A DNA stretch of 64,000 nt, from assembly GCA_023055355.1 (NCBI GenBank), contig JALJCS010000001.1, positions 94,907,381 through 94,971,380 on the forward strand, in the 5' to 3' direction. The position numbers and the translations under genes are program-made. Under the pieces are notes generated by a model. That model was not told the DNA's origin, did not search any database, and saw only the letters and a list, made by a program, of their open reading frames with translations. This DNA comes from Agelaius tricolor. Taxonomy: Eukaryota > Chordata > Aves > Passeriformes > Icteridae. This document shows, in pieces, positions 1 through 10,565 of this stretch. Positions within the stretch are counted from its first letter, which is position 1. Each line of letters starts with the position of its first letter.

Positions 1-198
1 AAAATACCAACTTCTGCTAACCAGCTGCTGGATACTCATACAACATCACATAAAATACCAATATCAACTGTCATTCCATATAAAAAGAGACATTCCTCAA
101 AAGTTCCCAAAAAGCACTGTCCTGGTTTCAGGTGAAAAAACATGTAAAATCACACAGAATTCAGACTTTATGTATCATATACATCATATATTAAATAC

Positions 199-337
199 CT
201 ACTGCCTTAAGATTTAAATGAGATATATAAAAAAATACCTGCATAGGTATATATAATTTAAATTTAAAATATACACATAATATATACCTTAAATTATATA
301 TATAAAAATATATAAAATTTAAATCCTGAAGCAATAG
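199..337. repeat. AT-rich imperfect inverted repeat (MITE-like or hairpin)
   Basis: The left arm around 199-219 (ctactgccttaagatttaaa) pairs with the right arm ending at 337 (read on the minus strand as ctattgcttcaggatttaaa), with most positions matching. The interior is nearly pure A/T and is itself partly self-complementary (ggtatatataatttaa near 246, and its near complement further right). It could be a remnant of a small non-autonomous DNA transposon or simply AT-rich cruciform-prone DNA. No target-site duplication was identified. Confidence 0.4.
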
Positions 338-1140
338 GGTTCTTTTGTTTTCACTTTCAAATGTTGATTCATTATTAAATTTGGCTAAATGAATCTTAAG
401 GACCCACTCCTACAAACACAAGAAGCTGCATTTCAGCTAAAATCTTGATAAATTTCCATTACAAAATAGAAACTTAAACCAGAATTCATCCACTGCCGGA
501 CTCATCTTCATTATGAGACTCAAGAAAAACTTTGTTTTGCCATGCTGAGCATTCAGCGTTCTGAAGATGCAGTCTTAATCCACCCTATAACTCATCTGAT
601 GAGTTCTAATTTAGTAAACCAGAGTGACTTGACTGTTTGCAAGCAAGCGCTTACCACATTGTATTTACAAAGTAGGATGTTCAGTGGTATGTTCCATTTA
701 AAAGCTCTTTTTTTGAATGTATCCTAATCTGAGTTATCTTCCTTGAATATGATATTGCAAAACTGCACAAGCTTTGCAAAACAAGTCCTACATACTGTTG
801 TGACAGAAAGCAAACAAAGGAGATTAACTCAGTTTTTTTGATACCTACAAGAACTGATTGAACTCTGATTTTGGGTAATATGCAACCTCAAAAACTATTC
901 CCCTTCAACTATACAACAGGTTTTATCACTGTTTGCAGAACTTGACACTGAGTTTTCCATGCCCACATTAGTGGGTTGTCACCATCTTCTGACAAGTATG
1001 CTTAGTGCTACTTCTTTGTCAATTTCAATTTAAAAAACTTGTGCTATAAAACAGATATTCCTTCTTTCTAAGCTTTTAATTAATGCTATTACATTTCATC
1101 CTAATGTCTGCTTCATTTCTCAAACTTTTTTGTTGTTTCA
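338..1140. other. Non-coding DNA, nothing recognised
   Basis: This is AT-rich, apparently single-copy sequence. A 61-codon open frame at 542-727 has no recognisable domain, no splice-site context and no homology I can name, so I treat it as chance. No repeat family was recognised. Confidence 0.5.
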
Positions 1141-1744
1141 AGGGAAGGAGGGAAAGAAGGAGAGAAGTGGCAGAAGTGGCGGAAGGAAGTGGCGGAAGGA
1201 AGTGGCAGAAGGAAGTGGCGGAAGGAAGGAAGTGGTGGAAGGGGCGGAAGGGGCGGAAGGAAGGGGCGGAAGGAAGGGGCGGAAGGAAGGGGCGGAAGGA
1301 AGGGGCGGAAGGAAGGGGCGGAAGGAAGGAAGGAAGGAAGGAAGGAAGGAAGGAAGGAAGGAAGGAAGGAAGGAAGGAAGGAAGGAAGGAAGGAAGGAAG
1401 GAAGGAAGGAAGGGGCGGAAGGAAGGGGCGGAAGGAAGGGGCGGAAGGGGCGGAAGGAAGGAAGGAAGGAAGGAAGGAAGGAAGGAAGGAAGGAAGGGGC
1501 GGAAGGAAGGAAGGAAGGAAGGGGCGGAAGGAAGGAAGGAAGGGGCGGAAGGAAGGAAGGAAGGAAGGGGCGGAAGGAAGGAAGGAAGGGGCGGAAGGAA
1601 GGGGCGGAAGGAAGGGGCGGAAGGAAGGAAGGAAGGAAGGAAGGAAGGAAGGAAGGAAGGAAGGAAGGAAGGAAGGAAGGAAGGAAGGAAGGAAGGAAGG
1701 AAGGAAGGAAGGAAGGAAGGAAGGAAGGAAGGAAGGAAGGAAGG
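1141..1744 (+). repeat. Compound GGAA/GAAG tetranucleotide array with GC-rich interruptions
   Basis: The + strand is almost pure purine, built from tandem GGAA (GAAG) tetranucleotides broken by short GC-rich units. The left 100 bp uses GTGGCGGAAG (also variants GTGGCAG and GTGGTGG). From about 1237 onward the interruption becomes GGGGCGGAAG. The last stretch, about 1620-1744, is an uninterrupted run of roughly 30 tetranucleotides. All six frames are open through parts of it because the period of four rarely makes stops; the encoded arginine/lysine/glycine-rich or proline/serine/phenylalanine/leucine-rich strings are artefacts. Such arrays hold dense ETS-type GGAA cores and can form triplex DNA, but any function here is inference. 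Confidence 0.97.
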
Positions 1745-2915
1745 AGAATCTATAAAATAAAACCACATTTTCTTTTCTATAGTTGTTTTTGGTTTCTTTG
1801 GTTACTTTTTGCACTGGAGTGCATAGGACTGGAAGAGTGGAGACGATAAGGAATAAAAAGATTTTCAAAAAAATATTATTAAGTTGCATATGTCCCTAAT
1901 AAAATAAAGATATCTTCCTGCTAATTGCAGTAAAACCTGAATTTCTAGAATAAGAAATGTTTTTACCAATTCTTGAATGAAAACCAACAACATCTGTGTG
2001 TTGTACTTAGCTCAGAACAGGGCAAAGAATTAGATTGCCTCTGTTTGTAGTTTCCTCCATCTCCACCAGGACAGAGAACCCTACAGAGGATCTATGCACT
2101 TCTTACATCATTTATTATAAATAACATGCATTTAGTTTCTGTAGATTCTTTTCTTCTTTGAGGCTGGAACCACCACTTGCCAGGCTTTACACGTCTCTGG
2201 GTAGCTAGCCAAAGGTTTTTAAAATTTGGTGGCTCCCTATGCTTTTATGGTTTAGATTATTTGAACACACATGACCTGACACTCTAACACTTCCCAGAAG
2301 CCACAGCAACTGCTTGGTGATCCACTTGATGAAGTGACTTTTGTCATGTACCACTGTGTTTTGACTGAGCAGAACTTTGATCTGCTTATAAATGCAGTCT
2401 GAAATAGGCTGGTTCTCCTTCAGAAAATTTGGTGAGATTAGCTGTCTCAGAAAATTGCTCTCTGCAGGCTTTAATACAACAGCAGAGATCAAGTGAAGCA
2501 CTTTCATGCATGGTCTACAACTCATACCTAGTCTGTGGTTACCAGAGAGTAACTGCCTTTGAAATTAAAGCAAGCTGGGAATGTAAGGGGTAGCATCCCT
2601 CAGAAGGTGAGGGTAAGCAACTTCAGAAAAACATATTACACATGTCCCACTACACTTTCCAAGAACATAAGATTGTGGGCTTATAGTACATATAGCACAA
2701 GCCACTAACTGATAAAATCCCCATGCTCAATTAATCACACTTTTTTTACAGTCTATGTGGGTAGTACAGGCTTCCTGAAGCAGGCACAGTGATGAGGTTG
2801 CTCTGAAAAGGAAGTCAGGCTCCAACAGTCTGTCCATTTTGTTCACTAGAAGCAAAATAATTCTATAATAGAAGCACTGGAAAACAATCTTTAAGATTGT
2901 TTTCTTAAAGATGAC

Positions 2916-2956
2916 AAGACCCAAACTATATTGTCCAAGACCCAAACTATATTGTT
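2916..2956 (+). repeat. 21-bp direct tandem duplication
   Basis: The unit beginning aagacccaaactatattgt occurs at 2916 and again at 2937, back to back. The copies are identical over about 19 bp, which points to a recent slippage duplication. Confidence 0.9.
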
Positions 2957-3974
2957 TTACTCTTAAAAAAAAATGGAGATACAATTCTGAAAACACCGTC
3001 AACTTCCAATTATATGCAGGTGGTGTTTATGGCACATGGACAAGCTGTATGTAGGTTCTAAGTCAGGTGAGTCCAGGTGAACAAGGCATATTGACTTAAA
3101 CTCACTTAGCTGGAACTCAGTGCTCAGTCAGTGTGATTATTCTCCTTCCAGACCTGTCTTAGGTGAGACTATTGCATGAGTATTGCCCATTAGAGGTTAA
3201 TTCCAAGATAGAAGGACAGCATTACTTGAGTTTTTCCCCTTCAGCTGGACTATTTGAAATACTCATTTTCCTCGACTGAATGAAGTTTAGGCATGGGAAA
3301 CATCATTATTTCCATTGGACTACAACATGGTTTTCCAATAACACTTCACTCCTGGCTCTAGTAGAGAAACTCTGTTCCTTCAAAGTTGTTTTTAAAGTAC
3401 AGCACAGCTACCCTAAGGCTTTACAAATTAATTCAGAAGGTTTTTTTGCAAAGCAGCCGTGCATTAAACCATGCTGGAGTTGCTTGTAAGAAAAAAGTTT
3501 TTAAGCTATGGTCATAGTTCCCTTCCTTTATTTAAAATCATGTTTACAATGCAAGTCACCTGGAAAAAAGGATGAAATCAGAAAACACTGCATGGGGAGT
3601 GTGTTCTTTCATAAGACACTCTTTTTTTGCCTCAAAAAAAAAGCTTAAATGCTAATCAGGGACCACATGTTATCTGCCTCAAAAGAATTACAGGTTTCAT
3701 GGTCTAGTTGTACCCTTTTCAAAATTCTACAATTTATCCAGCATGCCATGTATTTTTAAATAGGTAGTTGATCACACATCTCTTTACAAAGTAATATTTG
3801 TTCAACATTTTTCATTATTTCTTTGATAAAGAAGCAGAATACAATATCTGCTGCTTCAGGTGAAAGATATGGGTAATTGCTATGACTCGGGAACTGACTA
3901 TCCTAGATGCATTTACAATTTTAAAGTACTAAAGGTCAGCAATGTTCATCCCTCCCCACCCCAGCTAGCAACTG

Positions 3975-4017
3975 TTATATTGTATTATTATATTATTATT
4001 CATATATTATATTATTT
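3975..4017 (+). repeat. TTA/TAT-rich low-complexity tract
   Basis: Degenerate runs of TATTA and ATTAT units with no other base than T and A apart from a single G and a single C. Low complexity only. Confidence 0.75.
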
Positions 4018-4913
4018 ACATACATGTCCTCCTCTTTGTCAGTATCAATGATTTACAAATAATTATGTGTTGACAGGAATAATTTCTTGATAGCAAAATT
4101 AGTTCTACAAGTTTCTGAAGAACCACTGACAGCAAGCAAGATATTCAATATAAAAAGTTCTCATATCAGGTGCCAAGATTTGCCCAAAATGTCATAGTTT
4201 TTCTGAGTATATTGTGTTTTATTATCCAGTTGTGAATGGCTGTTAACATTAGCAAAACTGCTGAGTGACAGCTTCAAGGCCATAAAATTTTAGCAGTGCC
4301 TACTGTATGTAGGTCTGGCAACTGTAATTCATGACAAGAAGTTTAACTTCTCTTTCAGAAATAAAACACAGCAGTGAAGATCCTATCATTTTATATCCCT
4401 GGACTGTCAAGCTTGTATATCTTACAGTGCCTATCGAATGGCAGCCTTCTGAGAAATAAAGCTGACAATTAAGTGGGTGAAAATTAGATGAGTGTAAATT
4501 CTAGAGTCACTGTCAATATACTGATTACAATCCAATATAAAATGAAAGCCGTTTCTTGTGTGAGTATGAAAATACTCATATAAGGCCTAGGGTGTTGGTA
4601 GACCACAACAAGTAAATATTTTATACTTAGAGAATGAGGAGTCAAAGTCTCCATCTGCTGAGACCATGTACTGCACACAACCTGGAACTTACCCCAGCAC
4701 AAGGTCAGGGGAGACAGATGTGCAGTTTGGCAAGAGTCTGGATTCAAACTCCTTGCTTCTCCACAGTGAATTTCACCTGTATAAAACATTTGTGAGTGTT
4801 CAGATCCCACCTCTGCTAAGATCCTAGCCTAAGTGTAAAGAGGGATTAGGAGTGGTGCAGTTATAAACTTACAGGCACACAGGTTGTGTAATCTTCAATA
4901 ATTGCATTAACAC

Positions 4914-4928
4914 GTGTGTGTGTGTGTA
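4914..4928 (+). repeat. Short (TG)n microsatellite
   Basis: Seven or so uninterrupted TG dinucleotides, followed by TATG. Confidence 0.85.
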
Positions 4929-4950
4929 TGTAAGGCAAAATGATAACATT

Positions 4951-5060
4951 TCACAGAATTACAGAATGCCTTGGGCTGGAAATCACCTTAAGGACAATCC
5001 AGTCCAATCCATTTCTGGCAGCTACAGATGGCATCCTCTGACACTTACCTTTGATTCATG
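4951..5060 (-). mobile_element. CR1 LINE, extreme 3' end (fragment)
   Basis: The + strand starts cacagaattacagaatgcc and runs into ttgggctggaaatcacctta, then a ccagtccaatcc box. This is the reverse complement of the avian CR1 3' terminus, in which the element ends with a repeated short ATTCTGTGA-like motif preceded by GGTCCCTTCCAACC. Only about 110 bp is recognisable, so this is a typical 5'-truncated insertion. The inner boundary is approximate because similarity fades after about 5030. Confidence 0.85.
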
Positions 5061-8000
5061 CTTCCCATTCCATTTAATTTTTTTCCAAACTTGAACCAAC
5101 TATAGCAAGTGTCTGGTCTAAGCATGATCCAATAAAGAAGGTTTGAATAGACTTCCTGGAGCTCAGGCAAGAAAACACCTTCAAAATCACAAAAAGAAGG
5201 ATTGGTTTTGAATGGAGAAATAATAGTTTACCCTTCTGAAAGAAACACCAGTTTGAGCACTAAATTGTTGCTCTCAGCATGGGTTTAGTTCTGTCTTCTC
5301 CATCATAAATCCTGTGCTTTAGAAGCCTAAATTATTTGAGTTTGATGGCACTCCCAGTTACCTGGCCTTATCTTCATTTTACTCCCTGGGAACTAAAGCC
5401 CAATTAAGTGAAAGCCAAAACTGTCAAAAACATTCACTAATGCGGGGCACTTAATTTAATAGCATTAAGCCATCATCCTCCTGAACACTTAGCATTTCAC
5501 AGGACTCTGTATGCTCAAAGCACAATTTAAAGTGAATTCAGCTGCAGTTGTGAGCTCAAGACTTCCACAGATCTGTTCCTGGATATTTCATGCTGAGCAC
5601 ACAGAAATATAAAACTAACTCTCAGTTAGTGGCCCACTGTGAAAGAACTGACTTTTTGCTCCTGGCTCTGTTTGAATTTGCTTTGCTTTTAAAAAGGACT
5701 AAACCAGATCATCATGCACTACACAAACCTGATTAATTTTAAAGTACAGTTAATCTCATAGGCTACTAGTAGAAAGAAGAACTTCAGGAGGCCAAAAAGT
5801 ATTAGTGAGGTTTGGATTTGTTTGTCTATTTGTTTTAAAGGGATAAGGAGATCTGCGCAAAAGCAAAGGGCTCAAAAAGGTCAGCAGGATTTTGGCAGTG
5901 AGATGAAGAGTAAGGTGTGAAAAGGAAAGCGTGTGAGGGAGTATGGGTGAGCTCTCTAACATCTCTCATGAACCTTCAATCTCCCATTCCAGCTGATCTG
6001 ATCTTTGATGGTATCTTGTCCCCAAAGTCTGACTTAGCTGCCTGTGTTCTCCAGGCTATTTCTGCAGTAGAAAGTGGCCCATAACAGAGGGCCAGGACCG
6101 ACTCCCCCCACCACAGGATGTGAAAAAGAATGTGGGAAGAAATGACAAATGCTATGGGGGGAACCACCTCCCCCTTCCCCAAACACACAGCATTGCTTTA
6201 TGCTCCCCTAGCAGCAGTTGCAGCAAGCCCTGTTGTGTGTGAGGCTGTGCAGGCAAGAGGCAGCCTGGCTGCTCAACAGCAAGTGCTGCTATGACAGATG
6301 GCCCAAGCTGCCTTGAAGAAGAAACAAAAAATCTATAGTCAACAAAGCTGAAAACCCTTCAAAGGGTCCCAATACTGTCCTTCCAAGGGACATTTAATTT
6401 TAATTTTCCACTATAGGTAGCCATGAACTTTGTGTCTGGTACAGACCTTGTCTCCAGATGCATATCCAGAATGGAAGGCAGGCAGATAAAAGTGAGTAAA
6501 AGAGCCTTTCAGACACTTCCTCATTCCCAACCAATTGATTTTGCAGTGAAACATACTTTTAAATGTAAGTTATTTTAGATGCAAAGACACCAAACACATC
6601 TAACAAATATTAGAAATCTCACAAAGCCTTGAAGAATGCCATTATCCCAGTGCCTGAGAAAATAAATGGACAGGCAATCTGCTCTGCAGGATCTTTCCAT
6701 CCATCTCTGACTAATATTCAGAAAAAATCTGTAATACCCTTCACCCTGGTTTCAAACTAATAACACTTGCATACTAAAGACTCCCATTAAAGTTAACAGT
6801 TCTGTTGATCCTGTAAAGTGCACAGGAAAGTAGTATAACAAAAGAAGGATTACTTTCTCATTTTTTGTTAACTTTGTAGTGAAGGAAACGCCATATGTCA
6901 CAAATACTCAATAAACCTGATAGGTTATGTCCCCTGCCTGCAAAGAAATGTGCAAGAAGACACTTTAGGAGCCCCAAAGTTATTTATATCTATTGATTCA
7001 GCTATATTTTCACTTCTTTGCTTTGAGAAAAGCAGGACTGTCTAAAACATGAACAGACCATTAAGGAGATGGTACTGTATGAGTCCATGTGCCCACTTCC
7101 TGCATCAGATTTCCACTGTTACTGGATATCTGCAATTATTATCTCTTTCTATAGAGTTCTCTACTGGGATGTTTGTTGCTAATTTCATATGCAGCAGAGC
7201 TTGGTAGCTTTGTGTACACTGTGCTCTGTCAGGAGGCATTTGGGATCAGAAGATGCTACTGGAGCTTAAGCTCGTTAAACTGCCTATGACATGAATGAGA
7301 GCTGCTTGCAAAGATGAGAGACACATGGTGACCTCAATGAATACAAAATAAAACAACTTTAAAAGAAGGTCTTCCTATAAGAAGCTGCATCATTATCTGA
7401 CTGTGTAATTTGAAATTGTCTCTGGGGACATATGTATGCATATATGAAAAGAGAAGAATGCTAAATGCTTCCAGCCTTGAAACATCAGTACAAGATCAGG
7501 AAATGATTGAATTTTACTATTTAATTTTTTCCCTTTGAGGAAATTCTAGATTTTTTAATAGGGTTTTTTCAATAGAACAGGAACATTATGTATTATAAAA
7601 ATCCTCTCCCCTTAATATTCACCTACGACAAGTTGCAATAACAAGTTTAAGAGGAAAATGTTCTCATTACAACAACCAGCTTTCATTTTTCTCTTCCACT
7701 TTCAGTCATGCTCCTACAACCCAATTTACATATCTTCATATTGCCTGTTTTCTCTTTATTTGTTTTAACTCCCCTCTCCTGTCCCTTGAATAATTTAGAG
7801 ATGGTTACCCAAATATATATGGTATGATCACACATCTCTTCATAAAGACTGAATAAAATATCATTTTTAGATGCACACTTATATCAATTAGAAAGCATTT
7901 TTTCTTTTTCAAATCAGATTCTAGTATTGTTCCAGTACTCCTTGCACAAACTTATTTTACTAAGAATTGCAGTTACTTAACACATCTCAATTCTTACTCA

Positions 8001-10039
8001 TATCCTCTTTTTGATTATACATTTGTCTGTTCCTACAAGCTCTTAAATCAGAGCTTGTAAGCTTATCTCTTATCTCAGCTTATCTCTTTCAGCACTATAT
8101 CAATGCTTAATGCTGACTATGTAGCTGGACTTCATAACATTAGTATTCATTTTGACCCCTATTTCCAAATCCTCATTTTCAGCCAACTTATCCAAACTTG
8201 AACTGAGGCAAAATTTCACCTGCCATTTGTAGGTAGTTTAAGATGATTTCTTTATAAAACTCCAGTAGACTGTCCAAATTGCAGATTGATTTCACCTCTC
8301 CCTTTCGCTCCTCATAAGCACCAGCTGTCGGTGAAGGCTCCAGATAGATTTGTCACTCTGAAAACTCAAGGTCCTTGGGATCTTCTCTGCCATTGCAGAC
8401 CTGGATTGCTGAGGGCTGCTGTAGGCTTTGCTGGAACAGAAATTGGGAGACATAAAATTTGAAACAGAAGTAATTTATTTTGTTATATCCCCAGTGTAGC
8501 CTCAGCCTATTGCAAAATGTTTCTTACACTGGTTTTTAGTATGATGTCACCTAAGTAGAAATGTCAAAAGAAAAAATTTAAAAGGAGAAAATAAACTTTT
8601 CCAGAAAGATTAAGAAGAAGGAGAAAGACTGAAAACAAAGATGATGGTGGAATCAAAAACAAAATAGCATTTGCACTGAATGTGGGGAGGAGGTAGTGGA
8701 AGCTGAGCTGAAGAAGGGAGGGAGAGAGAGCAAGACTTCTTGGTAAGAATGAGTCCAATGGTAGTCAGGAACAGGGCAAGAATCTATAACAGAAGACTAA
8801 AACAGATTAGGAAAGTGGAAATCTGTAAATGTCCAGGAGACAAAAACTAGAACTGGAAGCCAGGAGACATAAGGACACAAACACCTTAGCAAAAAGATGA
8901 GAAGGGATGAGAAACTGTGAAACAAGAAAGACAGTCTGGGGAAAAGGGAAAAGACCCAACATGTCAGCCTTGAAGGAAACAGCAACCAAAGACCTTGTGA
9001 TCCAATACAGAAGTTCCCATACTCACTAGTTGTCTGCTGTCAGCAGCACAGAGCAGCAACTTTGCCATGCAGGGACACAGCACCCTGCCCTCCTTGAGCA
9101 CAGGTCCAGTGACAACAGTTTGTCACATTCCATTAGACACTTTGTTAATTCAAGTGGGAGAAGTCTCTGCAGAGGATGAAGAAACATTCGCCCCTGCTGA
9201 TGACCCCAGCAGGTGTAGATACAATGCCATATGCTCTTATGACTTGAGTGCATATCTTTTAAAAGGGACATACAGCTTATAAAAAATTGAACTATGCCTT
9301 TTAAAAATACTTCAGACTAAATTCCTGTAGATTACAAATTCACCATCCATTTTTATATACAATATTTTGATTCTCCTTGTACAACATTGGTCGTATATTA
9401 GTTCTTAAAAGCATCTTTCCTATCTTGCTGTACTGAAGAAATAATATTTTGGGAACAGAGGATATGCATCTCCCAAAGAAGACCCACATATATAACACCT
9501 GCCTCATTTGTTTCAGAATGAGCAGGGCTCATAAAGTCTTTCTCCTGGGGAATTGCATCTGCCACAGATTATATGGGCCTACATGGTACAACAGCTGCCC
9601 CATAGCAGAAGGGCAACATAAACTTCTCGGATATTTTTCAACCAACATCTTTCCAATGACAGTCATAACATGGTCAATACTTTTGCTGGTGTAATTCTGA
9701 AAAATCCTGACAGAAAATCTGTAAGGTGGTGAGGAAGCAGACAACAAATGAATACATTAATGAGTATTAAAAGTTTTTAAAAATACTGGGATTCAACTTT
9801 ACGATGATATAAAATCAAAGCAAATCATTACTACTTAGAGTTTAAACTTATAGTTTATATAGGGACATGAAAGTACCTCAGTCCATTTGCCAAACTTTCT
9901 CTAAATTTTTCAGAATGAATAACTAAACTCCACATTTTACATATATAATTGCAAATTTTTTAGGGATCTTAACAGAATGAGTGTACAGAAAACAGAAACT
10001 GACATCTAAGGACTACAAATCCTTTTTGTCAAAGCTCAG
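5061..10039. other. Non-coding DNA, no gene recognised
   Basis: Five kilobases of AT-rich, mostly complex sequence without a recognisable repeat or exon. Open frames here are under 82 codons and lack family features. Around 5380-5540 there is a cluster of TTAATTT/AATTAAG homeodomain-like words with balanced complexity, which could be conserved non-coding DNA, but only a cross-species alignment could show that. The stretch 8560-8990 is purine-biased on the + strand but not a simple repeat. Confidence 0.45.
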
Positions 10040-10320
10040 GTGAAACCTGGACTGTTAATTCTCATAGTCCTTGCCTCTGCCTTCTATGACAGGGGCAGTG
10101 TGACTGGAGGACTTGTTGATGAAGACTGAGGTAAAATAAACATTGAGTATCTCAGTCTTCTACATATCCTGGGCAACCAGGTCTCACATTTCCTTCTGGA
10201 GAGCTCCTATATTTTGTATAGTTTTCCTTTTATCACCAATATACCTATAGAAGCTTTTCTTGCTGCCCTTCATGTCCCTGGCCAGATTTAATTCTATCAG
10301 GGCTTTAGCTTTCCTAGCCA
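10040..10320 (-). mobile_element. CR1 LINE fragment, ORF2 (early reverse transcriptase region)
   Basis: The + strand contains gaagactgaggtaaaataaa followed by a 'gagtatctcagtcttct' box, then 'accaatatacctatagaagc' and 'ccctggccagatttaattct'. Read on the minus strand this is the CR1 ORF2 segment just upstream of the reverse transcriptase core. The corresponding region also appears in plus orientation in the larger CR1 copy at about 55330-55490, an internal cross-check. The frame is broken, so it is a fossil. It abuts a second minus-strand CR1 piece at 10321 in an order that a single insertion would not give. Confidence 0.85.
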
Positions 10321-10565
10321 TTCTTCAAGGCTGAAGGCTTCACTATGTCCCTGGACAACTAGTGCCAGTGTGCTTAGTTACCCTCACAGTAAGAGAAAGA
10401 AAAAAGCTTCTTCCTATGTCTAAATGGAATTTCCTCTTATTCAAACTGTGCATGTTTCCTCTGGTTCCATCACTGGGTACCACTGAAAAGAGTTTGGCTT
10501 AGTCTTCTTTAGTCCCTCCATCGGGTATTGATACACAAATATGTGTCATAGGGCCTAAGAACATG
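10321..10565 (-). mobile_element. CR1 LINE fragment, 3'-proximal region lacking the terminus
   Basis: The + strand shows 'ccctggacaactagtgccag', then 'gttaccctcacagtaag', 'tgtttcctctggttccatca' and 'ctgggtaccactgaaaagag'. This is the reverse complement of the CR1 3' region that also occurs in plus orientation at 17850-17950 (cccagtgacagaaccagaga). The last ~100 bp of the element, with the terminal ATTCTGTGA repeat, is missing. It directly follows a more 5' CR1 segment in the same orientation, so the two pieces are either separate insertions or a rearranged one. Confidence 0.8.

Larger units (their letters stand above)
1745..4950. other. Non-coding DNA with minor simple repeats
   Basis: Apparently unique AT-rich sequence. 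It contains a 21-bp duplication near 2916, a TTA/TAT-rich patch near 3975 and a short TG run near 4914, each listed separately. Short open frames (for example minus-strand 2205-2525, 106 codons, and 4484-4810, 108 codons) show no recognisable domain. No exon could be supported. Confidence 0.5.

Noticed and set aside
118..134. tgtcctggtttcaggtg, identical to the first bases of an avian LTR in plus orientation
   Set aside because: Similarity stops after about 16 bp and nothing downstream resembles the LTR, so it is most likely chance.
1076..1889. Several 188-258-codon open frames, both strands, over the first purine array
   Set aside because: They are products of a 4-bp repeat that rarely makes stop codons. 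The translations are pure RKEG or FLPS repeats in multiple frames at once.
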